Positions 20,200 through 32,394 of a stretch of DNA of 64,000 nucleotides are shown piece after piece; positions within the stretch are counted from its first letter, which is position 1, and each line of letters begins with the position of its first letter. The position numbers were made by a program, and so were the translations under genes. Under the pieces are notes generated by a model. It saw only the letters and a list, made by a program, of their open reading frames with translations, did not search any database and was not told the origin of the DNA. The DNA is from Hofstenia miamia (Eukaryota > Xenacoelomorpha > Acoela): positions 759,645 to 823,644 of the forward strand of contig SCFE01000042.1 of the NCBI GenBank assembly GCA_004352715.1, written 5' to 3'.

Positions 20200-22420
20200 A
20201 CACCTGGAACAGATTGTCAATGTATGGAACTGCATAAAATAGACAAACCCATCCAAGATCAATGGCCAACAGTAAACATTAAATCCGCAATTAAGATATC
20301 ACATAACAGTAGAGAAGGTAGTACAAGAAATGCAAAGAGTACACAAAATGGGCTCAAAAAGAGATTTCAGAGAAATGGTGTTCAAGGAGAAAAACACTCC
20401 AGAGATAAGAGCCAGAATGTCAATCTGGATAGTAGCAATCATGTTGACAGACAATGAAAAACTAGTACTCCCAATAATGAGGAAACAGAGGAAAACAATC
20501 ACAAGAAACCAAAAAAAATGAATTCGCCTTGGCACTAATTACAGCAAATGTGAAAAATTGGATACTACAAATGATAAACATCCAATCAATGTCACCAACA
20601 AAAAAACCTATACAAACTTTCAAAAAATATTTCATGAGATTAATGATAAAAGAACAACCACTGGGAAGACTGAGTAGTATAGAAATGTCAACCAACAAAG
20701 GAATCTGTCTAAATGAAATAGACATACTAAGTGATGAAACCAAAAAGTAGATGTAAGGAGCAACATCCAAAAGCAAGCTAAAAGCAACAAAACAATTACC
20801 TTGGATGACAACAAGGAACCTCATAAAAAGGCAGGAATCCGAAATAAAAGAAATCACAAAGAAAATAAAAAGGGCATGAGCAAACACAACCATAGAGAAG
20901 GACATGCGGAAATATATGGTTGATTACTCAAAGTGCTCCTACCAAAAAATGTTAAAAACATTGGAACTCATGAGAAGAGAAGGACAAATGTGCCCAGTAG
21001 AAGTTATAGAACTAAATCAGAAAATCACAAGAAGAAATGGGCAGAGAAAAACAATTGCTACAATCAACAGACATTGTGCTAACACCAAACACCCAAAGAG
21101 AAATCAATAAGATTAACCTAGAAAAGTGGGGAAGTTGCAGCCCAAGTGAGATATCCTGGATAGACACAAATGGTGAAAGATTGCTAGTAGAAATAACAAT
21201 TAAACAGGAATGGAAAGATAACAATGTCAAAAGAATGTATGGAGAAGTTTATGAAAAGGAAACCAAATCAATGATTAAACTGCTGTTCACAGAGGTGTTC
21301 ACAAAAACTGAAATCAGATTAATGCTAAAACCACAAAATCAAATAGCAGTGTACACTGAATGTATCACATCAAAGATAACAATACCAATGGAAACAGCAC
21401 AGAAGCTGTTGAAAAGCAGACCTACAAACTCATTTTGGGAAAATATAAGAACCAAAAAAACGATTACCCAGCAACATTTGGAGTAGCCACAACAGCAAAA
21501 ATGGACAGAACATATGAAAACATTGAAAAACAAATGCTCACAACTCTATTACAATGTATGTCCCCACCTACGATCTTTACACCAATGCTCCTATCATTAT
21601 AGAGACTGAAAAACAAAAAAGTCATTAAAGCATTTTAGCATAAGAACATGTATGTGAACACAAAGGAAAAAGCTATGGAAAAGATAAATGACAAAGATAT
21701 CAGAAATCTAAATCAGTACTGCTAAAGAATGATAACAAATAGAGAGTATACATAGAAGGAAAAGTGACACCATGCCATCTCTATTAGGAGGGAGAAACTA
21801 TATCCAAACAGATTGAAAAGGTAAGAGCAGAAATCAAAAAGAGACCAACAAAACAGTAATACTCTTTTCTGGGATCAATGAAATTGTATGAGCAGAACTC
21901 TGGAGTGACACATACAAATACTACAACGTCACAAAGAGGCTAGAAATTATATCAAGGATAAGAATAGGGAAGAACAACCCCAATGAGATAACAAAAGAGA
22001 AAGTGAGAGACAACATAAGTACGTTCTATCATTCGGCTTCCATATCAAAGTCACTTCATTCCACATATGAATTCTTTTATCTGAACATGACAATCCACCC
22101 AGATCTATCACATACTAGCAGAGTGCATGTGATAATGATGTTGATGATAGCGATCAAGGGTCTCAAACTCTAAAAGATGCACTTTGACGAATTTAACACC
22201 AAATTGAATGAACTGAGAAGCATGTGCACTATCTTATGCACATTGAAAACCCTGCAATTCTTAAGCCACAAGAAAATGGTGAGCACAGAAAAGGAGGTCG
22301 TCATGAAACTCACAAAATTAGAAGAATACAAAAATGTACACTGGGATATGCTGCAAGCTGGAAAACTGATAAAGAAAGCAGGTACATGGGGAGCTAGCCG
22401 TCATTCTCAATTAGCTATGC
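20200..22420 (+). pseudogene. Unrecognised third coding region in the env position
   Basis: Between integrase and the polypurine tract lie about 2.2 kb of plus-strand sequence with overlapping open pieces (20224-20457, 20330-20521, 20529-20750, 20904-21110, 21037-21486, 21360-21602, 22177-22449). They look like one coding sequence broken by shifts and stops. The composition is polar and Lys/Glu/Asn-rich, with two short hydrophobic stretches (MSIWIVAIMLT near 20425 and VHVIMMLMIAIKGL near 22125). I see no signal peptide, fusion peptide or furin site. Position is that of env in errantivirus-like elements, but the content does not establish an envelope protein. Confidence 0.45.
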
Positions 22421-22431
22421 TGGCGGGGGAG
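22421..22431 (+). other. Polypurine tract before the 3' LTR
   Basis: The purine-rich GGCGGGGGAG directly precedes TGTGACATAATGCAG, the expected arrangement for plus-strand priming at a 3' LTR. Confidence 0.6.
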
Positions 22432-23190
22432 TGTGACATAATGCAGTAACAAAGAATAAAACAAGAGGAAACCAAGACTAATAATAAAGTCAATTAATGT
22501 TAATGATTAATTCTTTGTAACAACATAATTATCACTCATATTTTGTAAAACAATTATTAATGCAGTTTTTGAGAAGTCCTTTGTAGAAAATTGTTTGACA
22601 AAAAGATAACAGACAAAACCACTACAGCTAATTTAATGATGACATTGCATATTCAAAGCAGATGAAGAAATACTAAATAAAGTTAAGAACAGGTGCATGT
22701 CAATTTTTATATGTTTGTGAACATTTACTGTAAATAGATTTTATCCAATTTGCAGAGTGATGAATTTAGTTTCACCAGATTTATCTTTTCATTAGACGAA
22801 ATTTAATTTAAGATTTATTAGCCCTCTAGTGGATGAATTTAGTAATGTAGATGAAAAATTATTTTGAAATTAAATTGACTTCATTTTACCTCCATTTCTG
22901 TTTGAAATCAAAGCTACCATGACTCATTACGAAAACACTCTAAGTGTGAGAGTTCAATGACTTATATTTGTATATGTTTTTTTTCAGAAACATATTAAGG
23001 ATGGAAGCCAATCATTTCTATATTCTTGGTTATCAATATTGGTACTTTAAAAAATTCAAACTCAAATTCTTCTCTGAACTTTGACTTTAGCAATAACAAA
23101 TATTTCGTTGAAAATCAATATACTGTATAATTATATTGTAGTTTTTTGTCGAATTAACTTACTGCCAATAAACAGTAGAAAGTAGAAACA
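22432..23190 (+). repeat. Candidate 3' LTR, end uncertain
   Basis: The start TGTGACA is fixed by the polypurine tract. An AATAAA lies at about 23168, and a possible ...GAAACA end follows at about 23190. No second copy is present to confirm it. Confidence 0.3.
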
Positions 23191-26134
23191 AATGGTGGCT
23201 TAATACTGGCTCAAGATGGGAATATGTCAGTGGTAAATTTTTAAGACTGTATGACTATGACCCAGTTAACGCAAAATAACTGAATGGAGCAAGTGATTCA
23301 GAAGAAGATGGCATTGGCCCAGTTATATCAGTCTATCACTCAATTGCAACCTACTGTTTAATATATGTTCATTTATTAAAGTTCAAACTAAAGGTTTTGT
23401 CAGTTAAAGCAAATGCTTGATGCGGGAACTTCAATAAGCATGGCNNNNNNNNNNNNNNNNNNNNNNNNNNNNNNNNNNNNNNNNNNNNNNNNNNNNNNNN
23501 NNNNNNNNNNNNNNNNNNNNNNNNNNNNNNNNNNNNNNNNNNNNNNNNNNNNNNNNNNNNNNNNNNNNNNNNNNNNNNNNNNNNNNNNNNNNNNNNNNNN
23601 NNNNNNNNNNNNNNNNNNNNNNNNNNNNNNNNNNNNNNNNNNNNNNNNNNNNNNNNNNNNNNNNNNNNNNNNNNNNNNNNNNNNNNNNNNNNNNNNNNNN
23701 NNNNNNNNNNNNNNNNNNNNNNNNNNNNNNNNNNNNNNNNNNNNNNNNNNNNNNNNNNNNNNNNNNNNNNNNNNNNNNNNNNNNNNNNNNNNNNNNNNNN
23801 NNNNNNNNNNNNNNNNNNNNNNNNNNNNNNNNNNNNNNNNNNNNNNNNNNNNNNNNNNNNNNNNNNNNNNNNNNNNNNNNNNNNNNNNNNNNNNNNNNNN
23901 NNNNNNNNNNNNNNNNNNNNNNNNNNNNNNNNNNNNNNNNNNNNNNNNNNNNNNNNNNNNNNNNNNNNNNNNNNNNNNNNNNNNNNNNNNNNNNNNNNNN
24001 NNNNNNNNNNNNNNNNNNNNNNNNNNNNNNNNNNNNNNNNNNNNNNNNNNNNNNNNNNNNNNNNNNNNNNNNNNNNNNNNNNNNNNNNNNNNNNNNNNNN
24101 NNNNNNNNNNNNNNNNNNNNNNNNNNNNNNNNNNNNNNNNNNNNNNNNNNNNNNNNNNNNNNNNNNNNNNNNNNNNNNNNNNNNNNNNNNNNNNNNNNNN
24201 NNNNNNNNNNNNNNNNNNNNNNNNNNNNNNNNNNNNNNNNNNNNNNNNNNNNNNNNNNNNNNNNNNNNNNNNNNNNNNNNNNNNNNNNNNNNNNNNNNNN
24301 NNNNNNNNNNNNNNNNNNNNNNNNNNNNNNNNNNNNNNNNNNNNNNNNNNNNNNNNNNNNNNNNNNNNTGTACAACAAACACCCATTTCTATGAAATAGA
24401 CCTGCACTGAATGAATTGTCCTTGAAAAGCACTTTAAGTTCGTAATAATCTACTGATACATTGTTCGCAGTTTACAATAAAAGTATTGATCAAATCGGAA
24501 ATCGACAAAAACTGCCACATTGAACTATTGTTGTGTAGGAGAATGATATATTTTTTATGACTACAGCGTCAAAATATACTTTACAGTAACCTTCCGAAGT
24601 TATTCTACTCCAAGGTTTAAATTGCTTTGCTCTAGACAGGTCAATGACATAATTTCAGATATCAAAGGAAGCTCTAATCCTTTGTTTAAATAAAGCAAAT
24701 ATTGAAATGCTATTAAAGTGGTATGTTTTTATCAATTACATTTATCGCTCTAAAAATATGGAAAATTTGGGCTGTCTAAATATATAAAGTTGAGAGCTAA
24801 AATATGAAAAGTGAAGAAGAGACAAAGAAGAATATAGTAGATGCACTATTTTTAGACGGATGCCAAACTAATAATATATCAGAAAGTCATCCAAACATAT
24901 AAAATGCACTATTTTGTAGCGGATATTGTAGTGGACTGTATGCGCCATATTGTATATATCCTCGACTATAGCTATCACTGAATGCAAACATATATTAACA
25001 CAAAATGTAAATATAATATATTTATTTAATATCAACAATTTTAATGCCATAAATTCTCAAAATCGCATTAACAACAGTGATTNNNNNNNNNNNNNNNNNN
25101 NNNNNNNNNNNNNNNNNNNNNNNNNNNNNNNNNNNNNNNNNNNNNNNNNNNNNNNNNNNNNNNNNNNNNNNNNNNNNNNNNNNNNNNNNNNNNNNNNNNN
25201 NNNNNNNNNNNNNNNNNNNNNNNNNNNNNNNNNNNNNNNNNNNNNNNNNNNNNNNNNNNNNNNNNNNNNNNNNNNNNNNNNNNNNNNNNNNNNNNNNNNN
25301 NNNNNNNNNNNNNNNNNNNNNNNNNNNNNNNNNNNNNNNNNNNNNNNNNNNNNNNNNNNNNNNNNNNNNNNNNNNNNNNNNNNNNNNNNNNNNNNNNNNN
25401 NNNNNNNNNNNNNNNNNNNNNNNNNNNNNNNNNNNNNNNNNNNNNNNNNNNNNNNNNNNNNNNNNNNNNNNNNNNNNNNNNNNNNNNNNNNNNNNNNNNN
25501 NNNNNNNNNNNNNNNNNNNNNNNNNNNNNNNNNNNNNNNNNNNNNNNNNNNNNNNNNNNNNNNNNNNNNNNNNNNNNNNNNNNNNNNNNNNNCTATGGTT
25601 GCAAAGTAGAGAAAAAGATGAGCGACTTACTATGATTTTCCTCAAAACATACATTGTAGTCAATATAAATTGACAATTTGCTCAATCAAATAAACGTGAA
25701 ATCAAAGCTGTTTAAATATAAATATAGACTTTAGATATCAGTCTATCAGATTCCGAGAGTGAAGCATTAATACCTTTTCTTCTCGAATATCTGTGCTATG
25801 AAATTCAAAAATTTTAATGGAATTTCCCTTGATTTGAAAGGGTGAATTCAATGCAATTTTGCTCAATTAATTTTTGAAGTTTTTCCAAATTTCAGTAGTT
25901 ATATAGAATCAGTAGCTTTCGAATTTCAACAATCCGAGAGTGAAGGAACATTATATGATATTGCTTGCCCATTAAAGCCAAAAATAAATTTTATCAATGT
26001 ATTAAGATAATAAATCACATTTTAAAGCGCCATCTATCGACAAGGAAAATCTTACTACAAAAATATTTCGTCTAATGTATTGTATTATCAGGTTTATATA
26101 TGCAAGCAGAAAGCTAAATTTTTGAGCACATGGG
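23191..26134. other. No recognisable gene; two assembly gaps
   Basis: N runs occupy 23445-24368 and 25083-25592. The remaining sequence is AT-rich without supported coding regions. CCGAGAGTGAAG occurs twice (about 25753 and 25951), hinting at an old repeat. Confidence 0.6.
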
Positions 26135-26790
26135 TTGCTCTCAGGTGGTCCCCAAATTCATTTAAAGGGATTTCAGAACTGCTGCACACTCAGCCATTCA
26201 TCACGCGGTGGAGCTGGTAGCCTGGAGCTCAGCTTGTGTTCTTAAGTTAAGTGTACGGATAGGAGTTTTATCTGTTTAGCTTTCCAATCGATTCAATTAC
26301 GGAAATAAGAGCATGTCATCAAATAGCTGGAAAGCTACCCTTAGGCTAACCTGTTTTAGATCCAAATTCTTCTGGAATAATAATAAGATCTATTATACAT
26401 ACGAGGCGCCTACGAGCCCCTCTATATTATATATGTTTATAGTAGATTTGTCAACTCAGGGATCTTGTTTCTGCAGCCTGCACATGTATGCAGGGTTCAT
26501 ATATTCATATTTATATAAATAGGGTTATTTACAAGTAGGATCTATAAGATGCTGAAGCAGTCAGGTTGTGAACATTCATTTATTGCAAAACCCCATCATA
26601 ACAAAAACAATCAATGCACTAAAATTGAATCAGAGTTCCAATTACCACGCACTGAGAGATTTACTTGCACTGAGGCTTGTTCATGAGTCACAAACAATTC
26701 CATGGCAACTGGTGATCATTTACCATGTCTGTTCTTGCTTTGTTGCATTAGTCGGCGTCGGATTTCGACCCTGGTGATATCTGGCTGTGG
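26135..26790 (+). repeat. Dispersed repeat, copy A
   Basis: It matches the reverse complement of 60570-61230 in several blocks in the same order: GGTCCCCAAAT, GCGGTG.AGC..GTAGCC, AACAAnAACAATCAA, CACGCACTGAGAGA and GGCGTCGGRTTTCGACCCT. Spacing between the first and last block is about 590 bp in both. The type is unknown; no clear coding. Confidence 0.75.
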
Positions 26791-26798
26791 ATCTAAAT

Positions 26799-27808
26799 CA
26801 TTACAGAAAATATTTCTTGCTACGAAATGTTTTTCTCGCGCGATGGCGTATGAAAATTGATTTCACTTGCTATCTTAATACATGGCATAAAAAATACTTT
26901 TAGCAATTCCTCTAAATTGGCATGCATTTTTATACCGTCAGAAATCTTTCTGCATCGTGAAGCAATACGCATTGTAGTGCTGCCTTTCCTTAAAGGAAGT
27001 GTTTGCTAGATTTATTTTTTGAGCAAGACGTTGTTGGCACATTTGAAAATTGCTTAAAGCTTATTTCAAATGTTGATTCTTCTGTATGTTTTATTCGACA
27101 TTTAGAGACAACAGCTTTTTTATTTCCTGCGAATGACAAAAGTAATCTTCAAATGAAATGCAGTTTAGATTTAAAATTCAATGTTTCGTTCTCTGATTTT
27201 GAATAACCAGTTCTCTCTAATTTCATTCATATTCTGCGGCCGCATATCGACAACTTTCGTCCTTTTCTATTTTACCATGTGAGCGCCCACTTCAACGACC
27301 TTCTCATAATTTATCACCTCAAGAAGGTAATGTTACCGAAAGTAATTACTTACAACTAGAAGCACAAAACTGAACTATCATGGAAACGTGTGTATCCTCA
27401 TTACACGAAATATTTTCTTGCTACAAAGAATTTCTGTTGCGCGTTGGCCTACGAAAATTGATTTCGCGTGCTATCTTAATACTTGGCATAAAAAATATTT
27501 TTAGCGATTGCTCGAAATTGGCATGCATTTTCTACCGTCAAAAAATATTTTTGAATGACGAAGCAATGTGCATTGTGGTGCTTCTTTTCTCCAAAGGAAA
27601 TGTTTGTTAGATTTTGGGGCAGTTTGCATTTTAATTGTGCCTTTTTTTCTTGCGAAGTCATTGAAAAAAGTATTCTTAGCGATTTCTCTAAAGTGGTCTG
27701 ATTTTGTGACCGCATAAAAATGCCGTGTATTAAGATAGCAGGCAAAATCAATTTTCATATGCCATCGCGCGACAAAAACATTCGTAGCAAGAAATATTTT
27801 GTGTAATG
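26799..27808. mobile_element. Non-autonomous DNA element with long inverted repeats
   Basis: The left arm from 26799 (CATTACAGAAAATATTTC, then TTGCTACGAA and CGCGCGATGGCGTATG) is an inverted match over about 90 bp to the right arm ending at 27808. A third copy of the arm, in the left orientation, starts at 27399 and extends over about 210 bp together with following sequence. No transposase is visible and I could not define a target duplication. Confidence 0.7.
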
Positions 27809-28079
27809 TGGAGTTCGATTAGTGGTTGTATTACAATTAGTTGTACTAAAAATTGTAACCTATAATGTTAATTGATAATATTTGGATCGCTTGCTTACAG
27901 TTTGGAATTGTACACGTCAAGAGAAGAGATTTTTAATGGTAAAGTGGTATAGCCTTACCTAAAGCTGCCTACTTCAACTGTTATACAGATTCTACACTAC
28001 TGTCAAGTACTCAATTTGGATTGCATTAATATTTTTATACTTTGATGTCCTATTAAATACTACAGAAAAATTCGAGGAT

Positions 28080-29157
28080 GTCACTGGATACAAAAAGTCG
28101 CAGCTATTGCTTGCTTAGATCTTTCTAAAACTTTCGATTCTATTGATCATAGCATACAAATAGAAATATTTTGATCTTAGATTGGAGAAAGTTTATTCTT
28201 GTAGCTTGCCTATTATGAAAGTATTAGAAATTACTGTTTTTCTATTTTACAGCTTTAAAACTCAGCCTTAATGCTGCAACCAGATTTGCTGTTCAATTCG
28301 AAAAATTTTCCAGGGATCATGGAAGCAGTTTGGTGTGATCATGGTAGCCAGTCGCAAATATTTGTGGTTAGCATGATGATAGCTATATTTTATCTAATTA
28401 AATGTTGCTCCCATACATATTGATTGTTAACATCAGAACAATAACATTAAAAAAACGGAGACAGTTTAAATACGTGCTTGTAGAATTAAATTTTGAAAAG
28501 GGGTCATGGTTCGTGAGTTTCCCCTATTCTAAAATCTAGTAAGCTTAGAGGGAAAAATTTTTAAATATTTACGATGGCTTCGTAACCTAAAATATATATA
28601 TTTATTTGCATATTTTCTATAAAAGTAATTCAGTTGAGTGAGTTTAACTGTATCGATCTGGGCTTTTTTTGTGTTTGTATACCAATAATATGAAATTCAA
28701 TCCAGGAAAGTTTAATTTATGATATTTTTGAAAAAAGTAATATTCCATTAAGTAGTGAAAAATTTGATCTGAATGCATGAAATTCAGTTAACGATCTTGG
28801 AGTTATGTTTACGTCAAATATGAGCTGGTCTCTTCATATTGAAACAAGATTAAAAAACAGCTCTTCTAAATTTGGTTTCTTAAACTAAGTATACTTTATT
28901 CTACTTTTTACAGAGTTAAGTCTACATTGTAAACATTTTTTCTATTATCGTGATTGTTATATGGATCAGTAATTTGGCAAGCTGATGTTAGTAGCTCTGA
29001 TTATCTACAAATTTTACCGATATCGATGAGACTCAACTTTTGGATTGAAAGATTACGAAATACTGATTTTAGCATAATGAAATATGTATCACTGCATTTT
29101 CCATTTAGTATAAAAAAGGCAATAAAGGTAGTAATAGTAAATGAGTTTTATTAAGCA
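28080..29157 (+). pseudogene. LINE reverse transcriptase fragment A
   Basis: RT motif A appears near 28110 (IACLDLSKTFDSIDHS). The middle palm is missing or scrambled. C-terminal LINE sequence resumes at about 28790 (NDLGVMFTSNMSWSLHI) and runs through the open part 28954-29154 (LLYGSVIWQADV-like). The style is CR1/Jockey-like. It has many stops and is plainly dead. Confidence 0.7.
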
Positions 29158-29433
29158 GCATATACAAAGTACTCTAATATACAAATCTTAAAAAAAATAA
29201 TAATCAGATTACACTTTAAATATAACAGGAACATTTAATAAAAATTCCCACGTAAAAGCCTACAAATCTTGCAAAAACATACCAAAAAATAGCTACATTT
29301 ATTATTTATGTCATACTCTCTTATGAAGTAATTCCAGAAGATTTCTTTCAGTTTCTTTTTTTACTATTTTGGGATTATCAATAAGTTTGTTTCTGACGAT
29401 ATCTGAACATAATTTGCTAAAGTTATAATTCTG

Positions 29434-30440
29434 TTAAAATAGAATTGTGACGTTGATTATTTTTTGAGTCCTAAAAAGCAGCTTACTATTTGTTCGAAGA
29501 CTTCTTTTTGAAGGAATGTATAATGAGGTGTAATCAAAGATGTTTGTATCGTATTTGCCATTTAGGAGTCTCTTGAAGTATAGTAGGTCATGGAATTGTA
29601 GTTGTAGTGAAATGGGTAATAGGTAGAGCTTTTTCAATTTCTCTTTATAATCAAATCCAGAAGTAATCCATTTTACTCTCTCTTTTGCAGCTTCTCCAAA
29701 TTATCTATATCGTTTATTGAAGGATACCATAGTTGGGAAGAGTACAATAACTTACTCAAAATTAAAGATTTATACAATGTTAACTTGACAGAATAATTTA
29801 CAGTTAACGGGATAGTTTTTTTTGATATTCACAAATAAAATATTAAAGTATCATTTATATTAGAAATATGCATTTCCCATTTGAGCTTACTTGTAATGTA
29901 GATGCCAAGATCTTTTAAGTTGTCTTCGCAAGTTATGGTATCAGAATAATAACTTATTGATTTACTCGAGGAATGCGGAAATGATACTAAATGGAATTTG
30001 TTTACATGAAACGACAGATTATTTAAGGCAGCCCACTTACTAATGTTTGACAAATCTTCTGATATAACCACAAGTGAGTTTGATATAATTTTGACATCAT
30101 CTGCAAAAATATGCGGAGTAGAGTTTAAGCAATAATCAGGCAAATCATTTATATAAAGTACAAAGAGCAAAGGCCCAAGTATAGAGCCTTGGGTCACACC
30201 ACTAATTATTTCTAAGCATTCAGAGAAAGAATCACGAATCTTGACGCGCTGAAATCTTCCAATTAAGTAGGATTTAATCAGTATCAGTAAATTTCCTTCT
30301 ATTCCGACCTTGATAAGTTTTCTAAGTAAAATGCTGTGATCAACACTATCGAACGCCTTTCTAAAATCTGTGTAGAGAACGTCAGTTTCATTATTACTAT
30401 CATAGTTTTTATAAATGGTGTCCAGAAACAGTAAGCGCTT
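29434..30440 (-). pseudogene. LINE reverse transcriptase fragment B
   Basis: Read right to left, motif A DFRKAFDSVDHSILL lies near 30350. TQGSILGPLLFVLYINDLP and the catalytic FADD (HIFADDVKI) lie at about 30100-30195. NLKDLGIYITSKLKWEMHI lies near 29900. A C-terminal piece is open at 29434-29637. The best-preserved open part is 29829-30197. The class is CR1/Jockey-like, in convergent orientation to fragment A and of the same general type. Confidence 0.85.
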
Positions 30441-30917
30441 AAGATTCTCATCTTTTTACTGCACGTTTTGTGCAGTTTTATTATTAATTTCTTTTAATTG
30501 AGGAGGAAGGAACGGAGATGGGCATGGTATTGGGCCGAGGTATTGCAAAATGAGCAGAATTTTAAAAAATCTGGATTAACTACTACGTGTCAATGCAAGC
30601 AAATCAACCCAAATTCAGTGAATGGCATAAAATTATAAAAAATGTGCTTAAAAAACAAAATTTACATTTTTGAGTTATTAAATTTTATAAATTAGTTTTT
30701 TGTTTTCTTCTAAGTTTCCATTTAGGTTTTTCAATTGCAATTTGAATAGTTTTTATTATAAATTTTTAACATACACAAAATTGATCTAGCAGCTGGAAAA
30801 CCAAAGAATTTTTTACACATAGATCATATAAATGAGCCTAAAATTAGCTGGGTTTAATCAAATTGCTCTTTGTCTGATTTAGAATCGCCGGGCTTGGGCC
30901 TAAATTTTTCTTTTGTA

Positions 30918-31917
30918 NNNNNNNNNNNNNNNNNNNNNNNNNNNNNNNNNNNNNNNNNNNNNNNNNNNNNNNNNNNNNNNNNNNNNNNNNNNNNNNNNNN
31001 NNNNNNNNNNNNNNNNNNNNNNNNNNNNNNNNNNNNNNNNNNNNNNNNNNNNNNNNNNNNNNNNNNNNNNNNNNNNNNNNNNNNNNNNNNNNNNNNNNNN
31101 NNNNNNNNNNNNNNNNNNNNNNNNNNNNNNNNNNNNNNNNNNNNNNNNNNNNNNNNNNNNNNNNNNNNNNNNNNNNNNNNNNNNNNNNNNNNNNNNNNNN
31201 NNNNNNNNNNNNNNNNNNNNNNNNNNNNNNNNNNNNNNNNNNNNNNNNNNNNNNNNNNNNNNNNNNNNNNNNNNNNNNNNNNNNNNNNNNNNNNNNNNNN
31301 NNNNNNNNNNNNNNNNNNNNNNNNNNNNNNNNNNNNNNNNNNNNNNNNNNNNNNNNNNNNNNNNNNNNNNNNNNNNNNNNNNNNNNNNNNNNNNNNNNNN
31401 NNNNNNNNNNNNNNNNNNNNNNNNNNNNNNNNNNNNNNNNNNNNNNNNNNNNNNNNNNNNNNNNNNNNNNNNNNNNNNNNNNNNNNNNNNNNNNNNNNNN
31501 NNNNNNNNNNNNNNNNNNNNNNNNNNNNNNNNNNNNNNNNNNNNNNNNNNNNNNNNNNNNNNNNNNNNNNNNNNNNNNNNNNNNNNNNNNNNNNNNNNNN
31601 NNNNNNNNNNNNNNNNNNNNNNNNNNNNNNNNNNNNNNNNNNNNNNNNNNNNNNNNNNNNNNNNNNNNNNNNNNNNNNNNNNNNNNNNNNNNNNNNNNNN
31701 NNNNNNNNNNNNNNNNNNNNNNNNNNNNNNNNNNNNNNNNNNNNNNNNNNNNNNNNNNNNNNNNNNNNNNNNNNNNNNNNNNNNNNNNNNNNNNNNNNNN
31801 NNNNNNNNNNNNNNNNNNNNNNNNNNNNNNNNNNNNNNNNNNNNNNNNNNNNNNNNNNNNNNNNNNNNNNNNNNNNNNNNNNNNNNNNNNNNNNNNNNNN
31901 NNNNNNNNNNNNNNNNN
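30918..31917. other. Assembly gap of exactly 1000 N
   Basis: The right side is an (AT)n tract (31918-31938). The round length suggests a gap of unknown size. Confidence 0.95.
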
Positions 31918-32052
31918 TATATATATATATATATATATTTATTGTTATTCTTATTTATCTGTATTTTGAATAGTATATTTCACATATTCTTCCTTTATTA
32001 AATTAGCATTTTACAAAAAAATGGTTATAAGAATTTCGGTTGTTGAAAACTC

Positions 32053-32180
32053 CATTATATTTAAATTGAATAAAAACTATACTCTACTGCTTAAGAATAT
32101 TGCTGTAGGAAAGGACCATTATATTTAAATTGAATAAAAACTATACTCTACTGCTTAAGAATATTGCTGTAGGAAAGGAT
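32053..32180. repeat. Exact 64-bp tandem duplication
   Basis: CCATTATATTTAAATTG...GTAGGAAAGGA is repeated head to tail with no visible mismatch (32053-32116 and 32117-32180). Confidence 0.9.
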
Positions 32181-32394
32181 GTTTCTCAAACTTATGTTGA
32201 ATTACTATCTTGCGAACCCTCCCTTATATATTGTAGAAATTCTTAGTGGTATTTATATTACCGTTATTCTCGTATAAATGTTTAAAATTACATCAATATG
32301 AAAAAGATTATTCAAATGATAAGTGTGGTGTAATTTATTACTTTGTTCTATTGTGTCGGGTTGGTTGTTGTGGGAAAAAACTCAGACAATGTCA

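Larger units (their letters stand above)
18700..22431 (+). mobile_element. Second Ty3/gypsy element, 5'-truncated, plus strand
   Basis: It starts abruptly next to the viral island. It holds the RNase H-integrase spacer (ILPIIIKEEITETEIIKKQQ, close to ILPILIREEISEEEIIKHQQ of the first element), integrase, a further coding-like stretch, a polypurine tract and the start of an LTR. gag, protease and RT are absent. The coding strand is strongly A-rich. Confidence 0.8.

Noticed and set aside
20200-22420. Calling the third region an envelope gene
   Set aside because: Position alone is suggestive; no signal peptide, cleavage site or clear membrane anchor was visible.
23369-25673. Long open frames across the N runs (also at 30870-32001, 47871-48402, 50421-51068, 51723-52095, 55784-56161)
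   Set aside because: They are open only because undetermined bases contain no stops.
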